Shown: piece after piece, positions 1 through 5,565 of the stretch | How positions within the stretch are numbered: the stretch's first letter is position 1 | Layout of the letters: every line of letters starts with the position of its first letter | Origin: Bacillota bacterium | GTDB taxonomy: Bacteria > Bacillota > Clostridia > Acetivibrionales > DTU013 | NCBI GenBank assembly: GCA_023411645.1 | Contig: JAEYON010000164.1 | Coordinates: 1 to 11,258, forward strand | Direction of reading: 5' to 3' | DNA: 11,258 nt | The notes under the pieces: generated by a model | What the model saw: the letters and a program-made list of their open reading frames with translations, nothing else | What the model was told of the DNA's origin: nothing | The model's database searches: none | Position numbers and translations under genes: made by a program

Positions 1-109
1 ATTCCGCTGCAGCGGAATGACTATAAAAGAAAATCTCGGGGGCATCGAGCCCCACTCGATTTTAGTCAGATTCCGCTGCAGCGGAATGACTATAAAAGAA
101 AATCTCGGG
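1..109. repeat. Two direct copies (1-40 and 70-109) of a 40-bp intergenic repeat
   Basis: The 40 bases at 1-40 recur exactly at 70-109, a period of 69 bp. Each copy begins with an 18-bp perfect palindrome (ATTCCGCTGCAGCGGAAT, at 1-18 and 70-87), continues through a short A-rich stretch and ends in the left arm of a hairpin whose right arm differs between copies. Around the second palindrome, GTC at 65-67 and GAC at 88-90 could lengthen the stem past a two-base bulge. The window starts exactly at the palindrome, so more copies may lie upstream. The arrangement resembles intergenic REP-like palindromes. No coding role is supported. Confidence 0.85.
22..63 (-). terminator. Imperfect terminator-like hairpin in the first repeat copy
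   Basis: GGGGC at 39-43 can pair with GCCCC at 49-53 around a five-base loop. After a small internal loop, AAAATC at 30-35 can pair with GATTTT at 58-63. Read on the minus strand, the stem runs into a T-rich tract (TTTTCTTTTATAG). An alternative 6-bp hairpin (44-49 with 55-60) uses part of the same bases. It lies beyond the stronger hairpin at 100-130 in the direction of the minus-strand ABC ATPase gene, so it could be a backup terminator. Confidence 0.5.
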
Positions 110-130
110 AGCTTGATACTCCCGAGATTT
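91..130 (-). terminator. Rho-independent terminator of the ABC ATPase gene
   Basis: A perfect 12-bp inverted repeat, AAATCTCGGGAG at 100-111 and CTCCCGAGATTT at 119-130, encloses a seven-base loop. On the minus strand the stem leads directly into TTTTCTTTTATA. It sits 16 bases past the stop codon of the minus-strand ATPase gene at 147. The GC-rich stem, T tract and position make it a convincing intrinsic terminator. The plus-strand side lacks a good T run. Confidence 0.85.
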
Positions 131-146
131 ATATTAAAATTCTTTA

Positions 147-1259
147 TTAGTTCACGATGGTCTTTTCGGTATCTTTATCGAAAAGATGGATTCTGTTAGT
201 GTCAATAGCAATCTTAATCGTGTCTCCGGTTCTGGTCTTTGTTCTCGGGTCAACCCTTGCCGTGCAGCTAACATCACCAATGAACATGTGCAGCAACGTC
301 TCTGAACCAAGCATTTCAACAACTTCTACATTGGCCGTTACAACAGCGTCAGGCATTGATGCTATGAAAGCATCCTCATCATGCATGCACTCAGGTCTGA
401 TTCCCATAACAACTTCCTTGCCAACATAGTCTGTGCCTTCGATCTTCTTGGCTTTGCCTTCAGGAAGCTTGATCTCGTTTTGACCGAACTTCAGGAAATA
501 ATCTTCCCCACGCTTATCAATTACAACGTTGATGAAGTTCATCTGCGGGCTGCCTATGAAACCTGCAACAAACATGTTGACCGGTTTGTCATAAAGTGAA
601 GTCGGAGTGTCCACCTGCTGGATGAAGCCGTCCTTCATAACAACTATCCTGGTACCCATGGTCAAGGCTTCCGTCTGGTCATGTGTAACATAAATGAAAG
701 TAGTATTCAGTCTCTGATGGAGCTTGGTGATCTCAAGTCTCATCTGTACTCTCAGTTTTGCGTCGAGGTTGGAAAGTGGTTCGTCCATGAGGAATACTTT
801 AGGATCGCGGACAATAGCACGTCCAAGAGCAACTCTCTGTCTTTGACCGCCGGAAAGAGCCTTTGGCTTTCTGTCAAGGAGATGCTCGATCTCAAGGATC
901 TTGGCTGCTTCGTGAACTCTCTTTTTGATCTCATCCTTGGGAGTCTTTCTCAGTTTGAGTCCGAATGCCATGTTATCGAATACAGTCATATGCGGGTACA
1001 ATGCGTAGTTCTGGAAAACCATTGCAATATCTCTGTCTTTCGGCTGTACATCATTTACAAGTCTGTCGTCGATATAAACCTCACCTTCCGATATTTCTTC
1101 CAGACCTGCAACCATTCTAAGAGTCGTCGTCTTGCCACAACCAGACGGCCCTACGAGGATGATGAACTCCTTGTCCTCAATGTCCAGATTAAAATCGCTT
1201 ACAGCTGTAACGCCACCCTCATATCTTTTGTAGACGTTTTTAAGCTTTACACTTGCCAT
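147..1259 (-). CDS. ugpC: ABC transporter ATP-binding protein, MsmX/UgpC/MalK family (sugar import)
   Basis: This 370-residue protein is the cytoplasmic ATPase of a carbohydrate (CUT1-type) importer. The nucleotide-binding domain has Walker A GPSGCGKT at 37-44, the Q-loop glutamine at about 83, signature LSGGQ at 135-139, Walker B VFLMDE at 155-160 and the switch histidine at 193 in THDQTEA. About 130 residues of TOBE-type regulatory domain follow. Length and motifs fit the family. The reading frame stays open 49 codons further upstream, but the start at 1259 follows a strong Shine-Dalgarno sequence (GGGAGGGG on the minus strand, 1265-1272) by five bases, and family homology begins there. No permease or binding-protein gene is adjacent. 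That is typical of the shared, multi-transporter ATPases of Bacillota such as MsmX, so the exact sugar cannot be inferred. The choice of symbol within the msmX/ugpC/malK group is uncertain. Confidence 0.93.
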   Translation of the reverse strand: MASVKLKNVYKRYEGGVTAVSDFNLDIEDKEFIILVGPSGCGKTTTLRMVAGLEEISEGEVYIDDRLVNDVQPKDRDIAMVFQNYALYPHMTVFDNMAFGLKLRKTPKDEIKKRVHEAAKILEIEHLLDRKPKALSGGQRQRVALGRAIVRDPKVFLMDEPLSNLDAKLRVQMRLEITKLHQRLNTTFIYVTHDQTEALTMGTRIVVMKDGFIQQVDTPTSLYDKPVNMFVAGFIGSPQMNFINVVIDKRGEDYFLKFGQNEIKLPEGKAKKIEGTDYVGKEVVMGIRPECMHDEDAFIASMPDAVVTANVEVVEMLGSETLLHMFIGDVSCTARVDPRTKTRTGDTIKIAIDTNRIHLFDKDTEKTIVN

Positions 1260-1304
1260 TTTTTCCCCTCCCACAAATATATGGATTACATTTCTTCTAT
1301 TACT

Positions 1305-1333
1305 AATATACCATGCGAGCTGCTTTTCAACTA
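1305..1333 (-). promoter_or_regulatory. Candidate extended -10 promoter for the ABC ATPase gene
   Basis: On the minus strand, TGG followed by TATATT (1305-1313) forms an extended -10 element 45 bases upstream of the ATPase start. The hexamer at the 17-bp spacing is poor. A better TTGAAA (1325-1330) lies only 14 bp away, which is too close for a standard promoter. This is the best candidate in the 227-bp divergent region, but it is weakly supported. Confidence 0.3.
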
Positions 1334-1400
1334 GTACACTTTTTAACAAAATTAAAAAAATGGTTTTAGTAACTTTGTATAATCCATTTTTCATTTTGGA

Positions 1401-1429
1401 TTGCATTTTTATACATTAAGATGTATAAT
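1401..1429 (+). promoter_or_regulatory. Sigma-A type promoter of argC
   Basis: TTGCAT at 1401-1406 is followed after exactly 17 bp by a perfect TATAAT at 1424-1429. Transcription would start near 1436, leaving a leader of about 50 bases before argC. The argD promoter has the same hexamers and spacing. A second possible start is the extended -10 TGATATAAT at 1445-1453, which lacks a good -35 hexamer. Confidence 0.7.
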
Positions 1430-1435
1430 TATAAA
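1402..1435 (+). promoter_or_regulatory. Tandem ARG boxes (ArgR operator) at argC
   Basis: Two AT-rich near-palindromic 14-mers, TGCATTTTTATACA (1402-1415) and TGTATAATTATAAA (1422-1435), have centres 20 bp apart. This matches the paired ARG-box layout bound by ArgR hexamers, with the family pattern TGAAT, four A/T bases, ATTCA. They cover the -35 and -10 elements, so arginine-bound ArgR would block RNA polymerase. The same pair occurs in front of argD. The argR gene is not in this window. Confidence 0.75.
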
Positions 1436-1486
1436 AATATACTGTGATATAATAGAAATAATACATCCTATAAAAGGAGGCCACCT

Positions 1487-2443
1487 ATGTTAAAAAAGGT
1501 TTTTGTCGACGGACAGGAGGGAACAACCGGACTGCAGATCCGGGAACGTCTGCAAATACGTAAAGATATTGAAGTTCTTCAGATAGAACCTGAAAAAAGA
1601 AAAGACCTTGAAGAAAGAAAAAGGTTGATAAATGACGCAGATATCGTATACTTGTGTCTGCCTGATGAAGCCGCCAGGGAATCTGTTTCTATGGTGGAAA
1701 ACAATATAACTCGGATTATTGATGCCAGCACGGCGCACCGCACAAATGAAGCATGGGCATACGGTTTTCCTGAACTCAGCCCGTCCCACAGAGAAAAAAT
1801 CCGAAACAGCGCGAGAGTTTCAGTACCGGGCTGCTATGCGACAGGATTTAGTGCACTCATGTTTCCCTTAGTAAAGGAAGGTCTTGTGCAAAATGATTAT
1901 CCGGTAACCTGCCATGCAGTCTCCGGCTACAGCGGCGGAGGGAAAAAAAGAATTGCTGAATATGCCGCTGCAGACCCTGCTGATGAATCCATGAGAAGCC
2001 CACGCTTTTATGCATTAGAGCTAAAACACAAGCATATCCCCGAGATGCAGAAAGTATCAGAGCTTTCGCAGCAGCCGCTGTTTACTCCCATCATTGGCCC
2101 ATACTACAAGGGAATGACAGTTGCCATCCCGCTTTTCTCTTCCCTTCTCCCCGGGAAAAGCAGCGCTGCAGCCATCTGCGAGTTTCTTTCTTCATATTAT
2201 AAAGACCAGCGCTTCATCAAAGTATACCCATTTGGTTCAGAAGGCGGAATTGTTAATGGCTTTCTCGACGCAACCGGATGTAACGGCACCAATATGCTAG
2301 AGATTTATGTTACCGGAAATGAAAATCACATTCTGCTGACATCTCGGCTGGACAATCTCGGTAAGGGAGCCTCGGGCGCAGCCGTTCAGTGTATGAATAT
2401 CATGCTGGGGCTTGATGAGGATGTTGGTCTGGAAGTAAAATAG
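1487..2443 (+). CDS. argC: N-acetyl-gamma-glutamyl-phosphate reductase, short (type 2) form
   Basis: ArgC reduces N-acetylglutamyl 5-phosphate to N-acetylglutamate semialdehyde with NADPH, the third step of arginine synthesis. The 318 residues open with a dinucleotide-binding segment, VFVDGQEGTTGL, with glycines at 9, 12 and 15. The catalytic cysteine is Cys116 in PGCYATG, and a conserved HKHIPEM segment lies at 181-187. The length and the DGQEGTTGLQIR start match the shorter type 2 family rather than the roughly 340-residue type 1 form usual in Bacillota. The residue after CY is alanine, where many ArgCs have proline. The start follows a perfect AGGAGG and lies downstream of the ArgR-type promoter. 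argB follows after 34 bp, so the two are probably cotranscribed. argJ, which commonly sits between argC and argB in Clostridia, is absent here. Confidence 0.95.
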   Translation: MLKKVFVDGQEGTTGLQIRERLQIRKDIEVLQIEPEKRKDLEERKRLINDADIVYLCLPDEAARESVSMVENNITRIIDASTAHRTNEAWAYGFPELSPSHREKIRNSARVSVPGCYATGFSALMFPLVKEGLVQNDYPVTCHAVSGYSGGGKKRIAEYAAADPADESMRSPRFYALELKHKHIPEMQKVSELSQQPLFTPIIGPYYKGMTVAIPLFSSLLPGKSSAAAICEFLSSYYKDQRFIKVYPFGSEGGIVNGFLDATGCNGTNMLEIYVTGNENHILLTSRLDNLGKGASGAAVQCMNIMLGLDEDVGLEVK

Positions 2444-2477
2444 GAGAGGCAGCACAAAATGATTTGGAGGTATATCG

Positions 2478-3380
2478 ATGGAAACCATTATTAGAAAAGC
2501 AGAAATTCTGATAGAAGCATTACCATACATTCAAAGACTGCACGGTAAAACTGTTGTTATAAAGTACGGCGGCAATGCGATGATTAATGAAGAGCTGAAG
2601 GATGCCGTTATGGGGGACATCACACTGCTCAAATTCATAGGGCTCAATCCCGTTGTCGTTCACGGCGGCGGACCAGACATCAATAAAATGCTGGATAAGC
2701 TGGAGATCAAAAGTGAGTTTATCAATGGCCTGCGGGTTACGGACAAAAAGACTATGGAAGTGGCTCAGATGGTTCTGGTCGGAAACACAAACAAGGAAAT
2801 TGTTGCCCTGCTCAACCAAAAGGGCGGAAAAGCTATTGGTCTGTGCGGTATAGATGGAAAACTAATAGAATGCGAGCAGCATAAAACCATGGTTGACGGT
2901 GTGGAAAAGGATATCGGCTTTGTAGGGAAGATAACAAATATCAACTCAAAGTTGCTTGAACTCATTGCAAGTGACGAATACATACCGGTTATCGCCCCTA
3001 TCGGCATCGGGAAGGACGGACGCAGCTACAACATAAACGCAGACACGGTGGCGGGAGAGGTCGCTGCAGCGCTAAAGGCTGAAAAGCTCATGCTCCTTAC
3101 CGATGTAGAAGGTGTCAGGATGTCCCCGGATAGCCCGGATGTCCTGCATGCATTAACAGCTGCCGAGGTTCATGACCTGATTAATAGGAAAATTATCAAC
3201 GGCGGAATGATCCCGAAGGTAATCGGATGCCTTGATGCGCTGGACAGAGGTGTCGGCAGGACGCACATCATCGACGGCAGGATCCCCCATTGCATACTTC
3301 TCGAAATTTTCACAAATAAAGGAATTGGCACAATGATAATGAAGGAGAAAGTTCTTTATCATGAAACCGAAAATTTGTAA
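2478..3380 (+). CDS. argB: Acetylglutamate kinase, probably arginine-inhibited
   Basis: ArgB phosphorylates N-acetylglutamate with ATP, the second and usually controlling step of the pathway. The 300-residue amino acid kinase fold shows KYGG with Lys29 near the start, the glycine-rich HGGGP at 62-66, NINAD at 185-189 and GGMIPK at 242-247. Two features mark the arginine-sensitive hexameric class. One is an N-terminal extension before the kinase core (LIEALPYIQR at 11-20), which forms the interlacing helix. The other is the C-terminal segment RTHIIDGRIPHCILLEIFT, containing the His and Glu that line the arginine site in characterised enzymes. Feedback inhibition is inferred from these. The start is set by TTGGAGG at 2464-2470, eight bases before ATG. 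No terminator is visible downstream. Confidence 0.97.
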   Translation: METIIRKAEILIEALPYIQRLHGKTVVIKYGGNAMINEELKDAVMGDITLLKFIGLNPVVVHGGGPDINKMLDKLEIKSEFINGLRVTDKKTMEVAQMVLVGNTNKEIVALLNQKGGKAIGLCGIDGKLIECEQHKTMVDGVEKDIGFVGKITNINSKLLELIASDEYIPVIAPIGIGKDGRSYNINADTVAGEVAAALKAEKLMLLTDVEGVRMSPDSPDVLHALTAAEVHDLINRKIINGGMIPKVIGCLDALDRGVGRTHIIDGRIPHCILLEIFTNKGIGTMIMKEKVLYHETENL

Positions 3381-3411
3381 GTAATAATAGTTATGTCCCT
3401 ACAAAATATTC

Positions 3412-3421
3412 CCGATATAAT
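3412..3421 (+). promoter_or_regulatory. Candidate promoter -10 element before the PilZ gene
   Basis: The 86-bp gap between argB and the PilZ gene contains CCGATATAAT. It reads as a perfect sigma-A -10 (TATAAT, 3416-3421) and also contains CCGATAT, the -10 core of Bacillus motility sigma factor SigD. Neither reading has a convincing -35: ATGTCC lies at the sigma-A spacing, and no TAAA lies 14-16 bp upstream. The gene may therefore have its own start or be read through from argB. Confidence 0.3.
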
Positions 3422-3453
3422 TGGTATGGATTCCGTTTTACTATTTCTTCATA

Positions 3454-3460
3454 TGGAGGT
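3454..3460 (+). promoter_or_regulatory. Ribosome binding site that fixes a TTG start for the PilZ gene
   Basis: TGGAGGT lies six bases before TTG at 3467. No other start codon is suitably spaced from it. The first in-frame ATGs are at codons 14 and 15, with no comparable Shine-Dalgarno sequence. Confidence 0.75.
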
Positions 3461-3466
3461 AGTACT

Positions 3467-4138
3467 TTGAACGCCTCAGTTATATCAAATATACTCAGTG
3501 AGGGCATGATGATTGGGACCCGGGTAGGTTCCAATGCTCAATGGCACGGAAATGTCATTTATGAAGTTACCGGCAGTTCAATACGAATAGCATACATTGA
3601 AAAGTTTATGAAGGATATGATTAAAGAGGGCTGCCCTGTATGGGTGAAATATTCAAACGATTATTTTATCTACTATTTTTGCGGCAAAGTGACTGGTATC
3701 AACATCGCCCTGCCTCGAAGCATCCTTGTAGAACTGGACAGTGCGGAGGAAATAATCAACAACCGGCTCTTTCCACGGTATGATGTCAGACTGAAGGCAT
3801 CACTAAAGCCGGTTTGGGATGATGAAGTCTATGAGTGTACGGTAACGGACATTTCCTATGGGGGGGCCTCATTTGTCTGCGCACATAAATTTGATAGCAA
3901 TGAAAGTATTGAGATGTCACTGTTTCTGCCGAAAAATATTACAGCAAAGCTTACGGGTAGAGTGATCAGGCGAAGGAGCAGTAACAACAGTCTTGTCGAT
4001 CATGCCGCCCAATTTATCGAATGCGACAATATGAGCAACAAGCAGTTATCGGAATATTTTTCTCAGCTTGAAGACGAGGTATCACAAATATATCAGAACT
4101 ACTTGAATGAATACAAGAAAGGCATCTGTCACAATTAA
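3467..4138 (+). CDS. PilZ-domain protein (YcgR-like), putative c-di-GMP receptor
   Basis: This 223-residue soluble protein has the layout of YcgR/flagellar-brake-like receptors. Residues about 10-95 form an N-terminal beta-rich domain, and a PilZ domain covers about 98-205. The two c-di-GMP signatures are complete: RxxxR at Arg100 and Arg104 in RLFPR, and DxSxxG at Asp128, Ser130 and Gly133 in DISYGG. Binding of c-di-GMP is therefore likely, while the downstream target (motility, exopolysaccharide or something else) is unknown. No signal peptide or membrane segment is seen. Translation starts at TTG, placed by TGGAGGT at 3454-3460. It sits between argB and argD in the same direction, with its own candidate promoter before it and a hairpin and the argD promoter after it. 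It may be an independent insertion in the cluster rather than a pathway enzyme. The domain call is firm; the role is not known. Confidence 0.88.
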   Translation: MNASVISNILSEGMMIGTRVGSNAQWHGNVIYEVTGSSIRIAYIEKFMKDMIKEGCPVWVKYSNDYFIYYFCGKVTGINIALPRSILVELDSAEEIINNRLFPRYDVRLKASLKPVWDDEVYECTVTDISYGGASFVCAHKFDSNESIEMSLFLPKNITAKLTGRVIRRRSSNNSLVDHAAQFIECDNMSNKQLSEYFSQLEDEVSQIYQNYLNEYKKGICHN

Positions 4139-4185
4139 TTCAGCCCATTCAGTTCGAAATCCCGAGTTAAATAATGCTTAAAGTG

Positions 4186-4211
4186 GGGGAGGCGCCTGGT
4201 GTCTCCCCTTT
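4186..4211 (+). terminator. Possible weak terminator after the PilZ gene
   Basis: GGGGAG at 4186-4191 pairs with CTCCCC at 4203-4208 around an 11-base loop that contains the palindrome AGGCGCCT. Only TTTC follows, so the T tract is short. Its place, between the PilZ stop codon and the argD promoter, supports a boundary between transcription units, but read-through is likely. Confidence 0.45.
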
Positions 4212-4223
4212 CAAAATTGGGTG

Positions 4224-4252
4224 TTGCATTTTTATGCATACGAGCGTATAAT
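4224..4252 (+). promoter_or_regulatory. Sigma-A type promoter of argD-carA-carB-argF
   Basis: TTGCAT at 4224-4229 and TATAAT at 4247-4252 are separated by 17 bp, exactly as at argC. The start would fall near 4259, giving a leader of about 46 bases before argD. With a hairpin just upstream, this marks a second transcription unit in the cluster. Confidence 0.7.
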
Positions 4253-4258
4253 TATGAA
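4225..4258 (+). promoter_or_regulatory. Tandem ARG boxes (ArgR operator) at argD
   Basis: TGCATTTTTATGCA (4225-4238) and CGTATAATTATGAA (4245-4258) lie 20 bp apart centre to centre, over the -35 and -10 elements. Compared with the argC operator, the first box differs at one position and the second at two, all transitions. Most of the remaining differences lie in the spacer between boxes or beyond them. This pattern of constraint supports recognition of both sites by the same repressor. Confidence 0.75.
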
Positions 4259-4304
4259 TAAAATTAATTGATATTGGCATTGTAAAAATGAAGGGGTTGG
4301 TGTT

Positions 4305-5501
4305 ATGAAGCTGCGGGACATTATGGAGATGGATTCCAAATACTATATGAATACCTTCGGCAAAAGGACTCCTGTATGTTTTGAATACGGCAGGGGGATG
4401 AAGCTATTTGACGCAGAAGGTAATACTTATTATGATTTTCTGGGCGGGATCGCAGTAAATGCTTTGGGGTACAGCCATCCGGTGCTGGTTGAGGCAATAA
4501 AATCGCAGGCCGAAAAGCTCATTCATTGCTCCAGCCTCTATTATATTGAAGCGCAGGCCAAGCTTGCAAAGCTTTTAGCTGAGAACTCCTGCGCAGACCG
4601 CATCTTCTTCGCTAACAGCGGCGCTGAAGCAAACGAAGGCGCTATTAAACTGGCCAGGATCTACTTCAAAAAGAAAGGCACACCTGAGAAATACGGTATT
4701 ATTACATTAAAAAATTCCTTCCATGGCAGAACTCTGACTACTGTAGCAGCCACGGGGCAGGAAAAATACCAAAAGCCCTATGCGCCGCTCATTCCCGGAT
4801 TCAAGCATGTGGCTATCAATGATCTTAAAGCCTTGCTCAGCGCTATTGACGACAACACCTGCGCAATTATGCTCGAACCGGTACAGGGAGAAAGCGGCGT
4901 ATTTACAGCAGATATTGAGTATATCAAAGCTGTAAGGAAGCTTTGTGATGAAAAGGGCTTACTGCTCATCTTCGATGAAATACAGACAGGCATTGGGAGA
5001 ACAGGTAAATTACTAGCTTATGAGCATTTTGACATCCAGCCGGACATTTTTACTCTTGCGAAAGCGCTTGCCGGGGGCATCCCTATCGGCGCGCTTTGTG
5101 CAAAGGAATTCGTCGCGGCTGCTTTCGAACCGGGCGATCACGGCTCTACCTTCGGAGGCAATCCGCTGGCATGTAATGCCGGGCTTGCTGTCATTGAGAC
5201 CATAATAAAAGACAATTTATGCGAAAATGCGGCAGAAATGGGCATTTACTTTCAGAACAGCTTGAAAAAGACTGCTGAGAAGTTCAATATCATATCGGAA
5301 ATACGTGGAATCGGTCTGATGATCGGTATCCAACTATCGGAAGATGTGGCGGTCCAGATTAAAAATAAGCTGTTTGAAAAGGGCTTTCTTGTCGGCAGTG
5401 TGGGAAGCGGCGTTATCCGTATGTTACCTGCGCTGATCATCACAAAGGCTGAGATTGACCTGTTCACAACGGCTCTGGAGGAAGTCCTTGAGACGTTTTG
5501 A
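4305..5501 (+). CDS. argD: Acetylornithine aminotransferase
   Basis: ArgD transfers an amino group from glutamate to N-acetylglutamate semialdehyde, making N-acetylornithine, with pyridoxal phosphate as cofactor. The 398-residue class III aminotransferase has SGAEAN at 105-110 (cofactor phosphate binding), SFHGRT at 138-143, FDEIQTG at 223-229 with Asp224 contacting the pyridine nitrogen, the Schiff-base Lys253 in LAKALAGG, and STFGGNP at 281-287. Length is normal for the family. Related ornithine, GABA and succinylornithine aminotransferases share these motifs, but the position in an arginine cluster under an ARG-box promoter favours ArgD. ATG follows AAGGGG (4291-4296) by eight bases. carA begins 64 bp downstream with no hairpin between, so the two are probably cotranscribed. 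Confidence 0.95.
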   Translation: MKLRDIMEMDSKYYMNTFGKRTPVCFEYGRGMKLFDAEGNTYYDFLGGIAVNALGYSHPVLVEAIKSQAEKLIHCSSLYYIEAQAKLAKLLAENSCADRIFFANSGAEANEGAIKLARIYFKKKGTPEKYGIITLKNSFHGRTLTTVAATGQEKYQKPYAPLIPGFKHVAINDLKALLSAIDDNTCAIMLEPVQGESGVFTADIEYIKAVRKLCDEKGLLLIFDEIQTGIGRTGKLLAYEHFDIQPDIFTLAKALAGGIPIGALCAKEFVAAAFEPGDHGSTFGGNPLACNAGLAVIETIIKDNLCENAAEMGIYFQNSLKKTAEKFNIISEIRGIGLMIGIQLSEDVAVQIKNKLFEKGFLVGSVGSGVIRMLPALIITKAEIDLFTTALEEVLETF

Positions 5502-5565
5502 TTATTTAGGTTTTTTAAAAATTTATGTATATGAATCATGAAATTTATAAATAAGGAGCAAAAAT

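Noticed and set aside
1..130. A CRISPR array at the left edge, because of direct repeats with a spacer.
   Set aside because: Only two copies are present. The 29-bp interval holds a hairpin arm that pairs with the repeat, and the repeat is a palindrome plus terminator stem rather than a CRISPR repeat. No cas genes.
17..199. A 60-codon open frame across the left repeats, with a peptide (MTIKENLG) appearing twice.
   Set aside because: The peptide repeats only because the 69-bp period equals 23 codons. The frame crosses the palindrome and terminator hairpins and enters the antisense of the ATPase gene. No ribosome binding site.
681..1334. A 217-codon open frame on the plus strand opposite the ABC ATPase gene.
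   Set aside because: It lies almost wholly antisense to a gene with every ABC motif, has no family resemblance and shows no convincing ribosome binding site. It is a by-product of the codon use of the real gene.
1260..1406. A 49-residue N-terminal extension of the ABC ATPase (start at 1406).
   Set aside because: A strong Shine-Dalgarno sequence sits just before the ATG at 1259, the family N-terminus begins there, and the extension would run through the AT-rich promoter region.
1437..1486. An arginine leader peptide, attenuator or T-box ahead of argC.
   Set aside because: The leader is only about 50 bases, with no small arginine-rich frame, no terminator/antiterminator pair and no T-box sequence. 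The ARG boxes are enough to explain control.
5502..5565. A possible third ARG box or promoter before carA, in the AT-rich 64-bp gap containing ATGTATATGAATC.
   Set aside because: No 14-mer there resembles the argC/argD boxes in both halves, and no paired box lies 20 bp away. The gap also lacks a -35/-10 pair at proper spacing.
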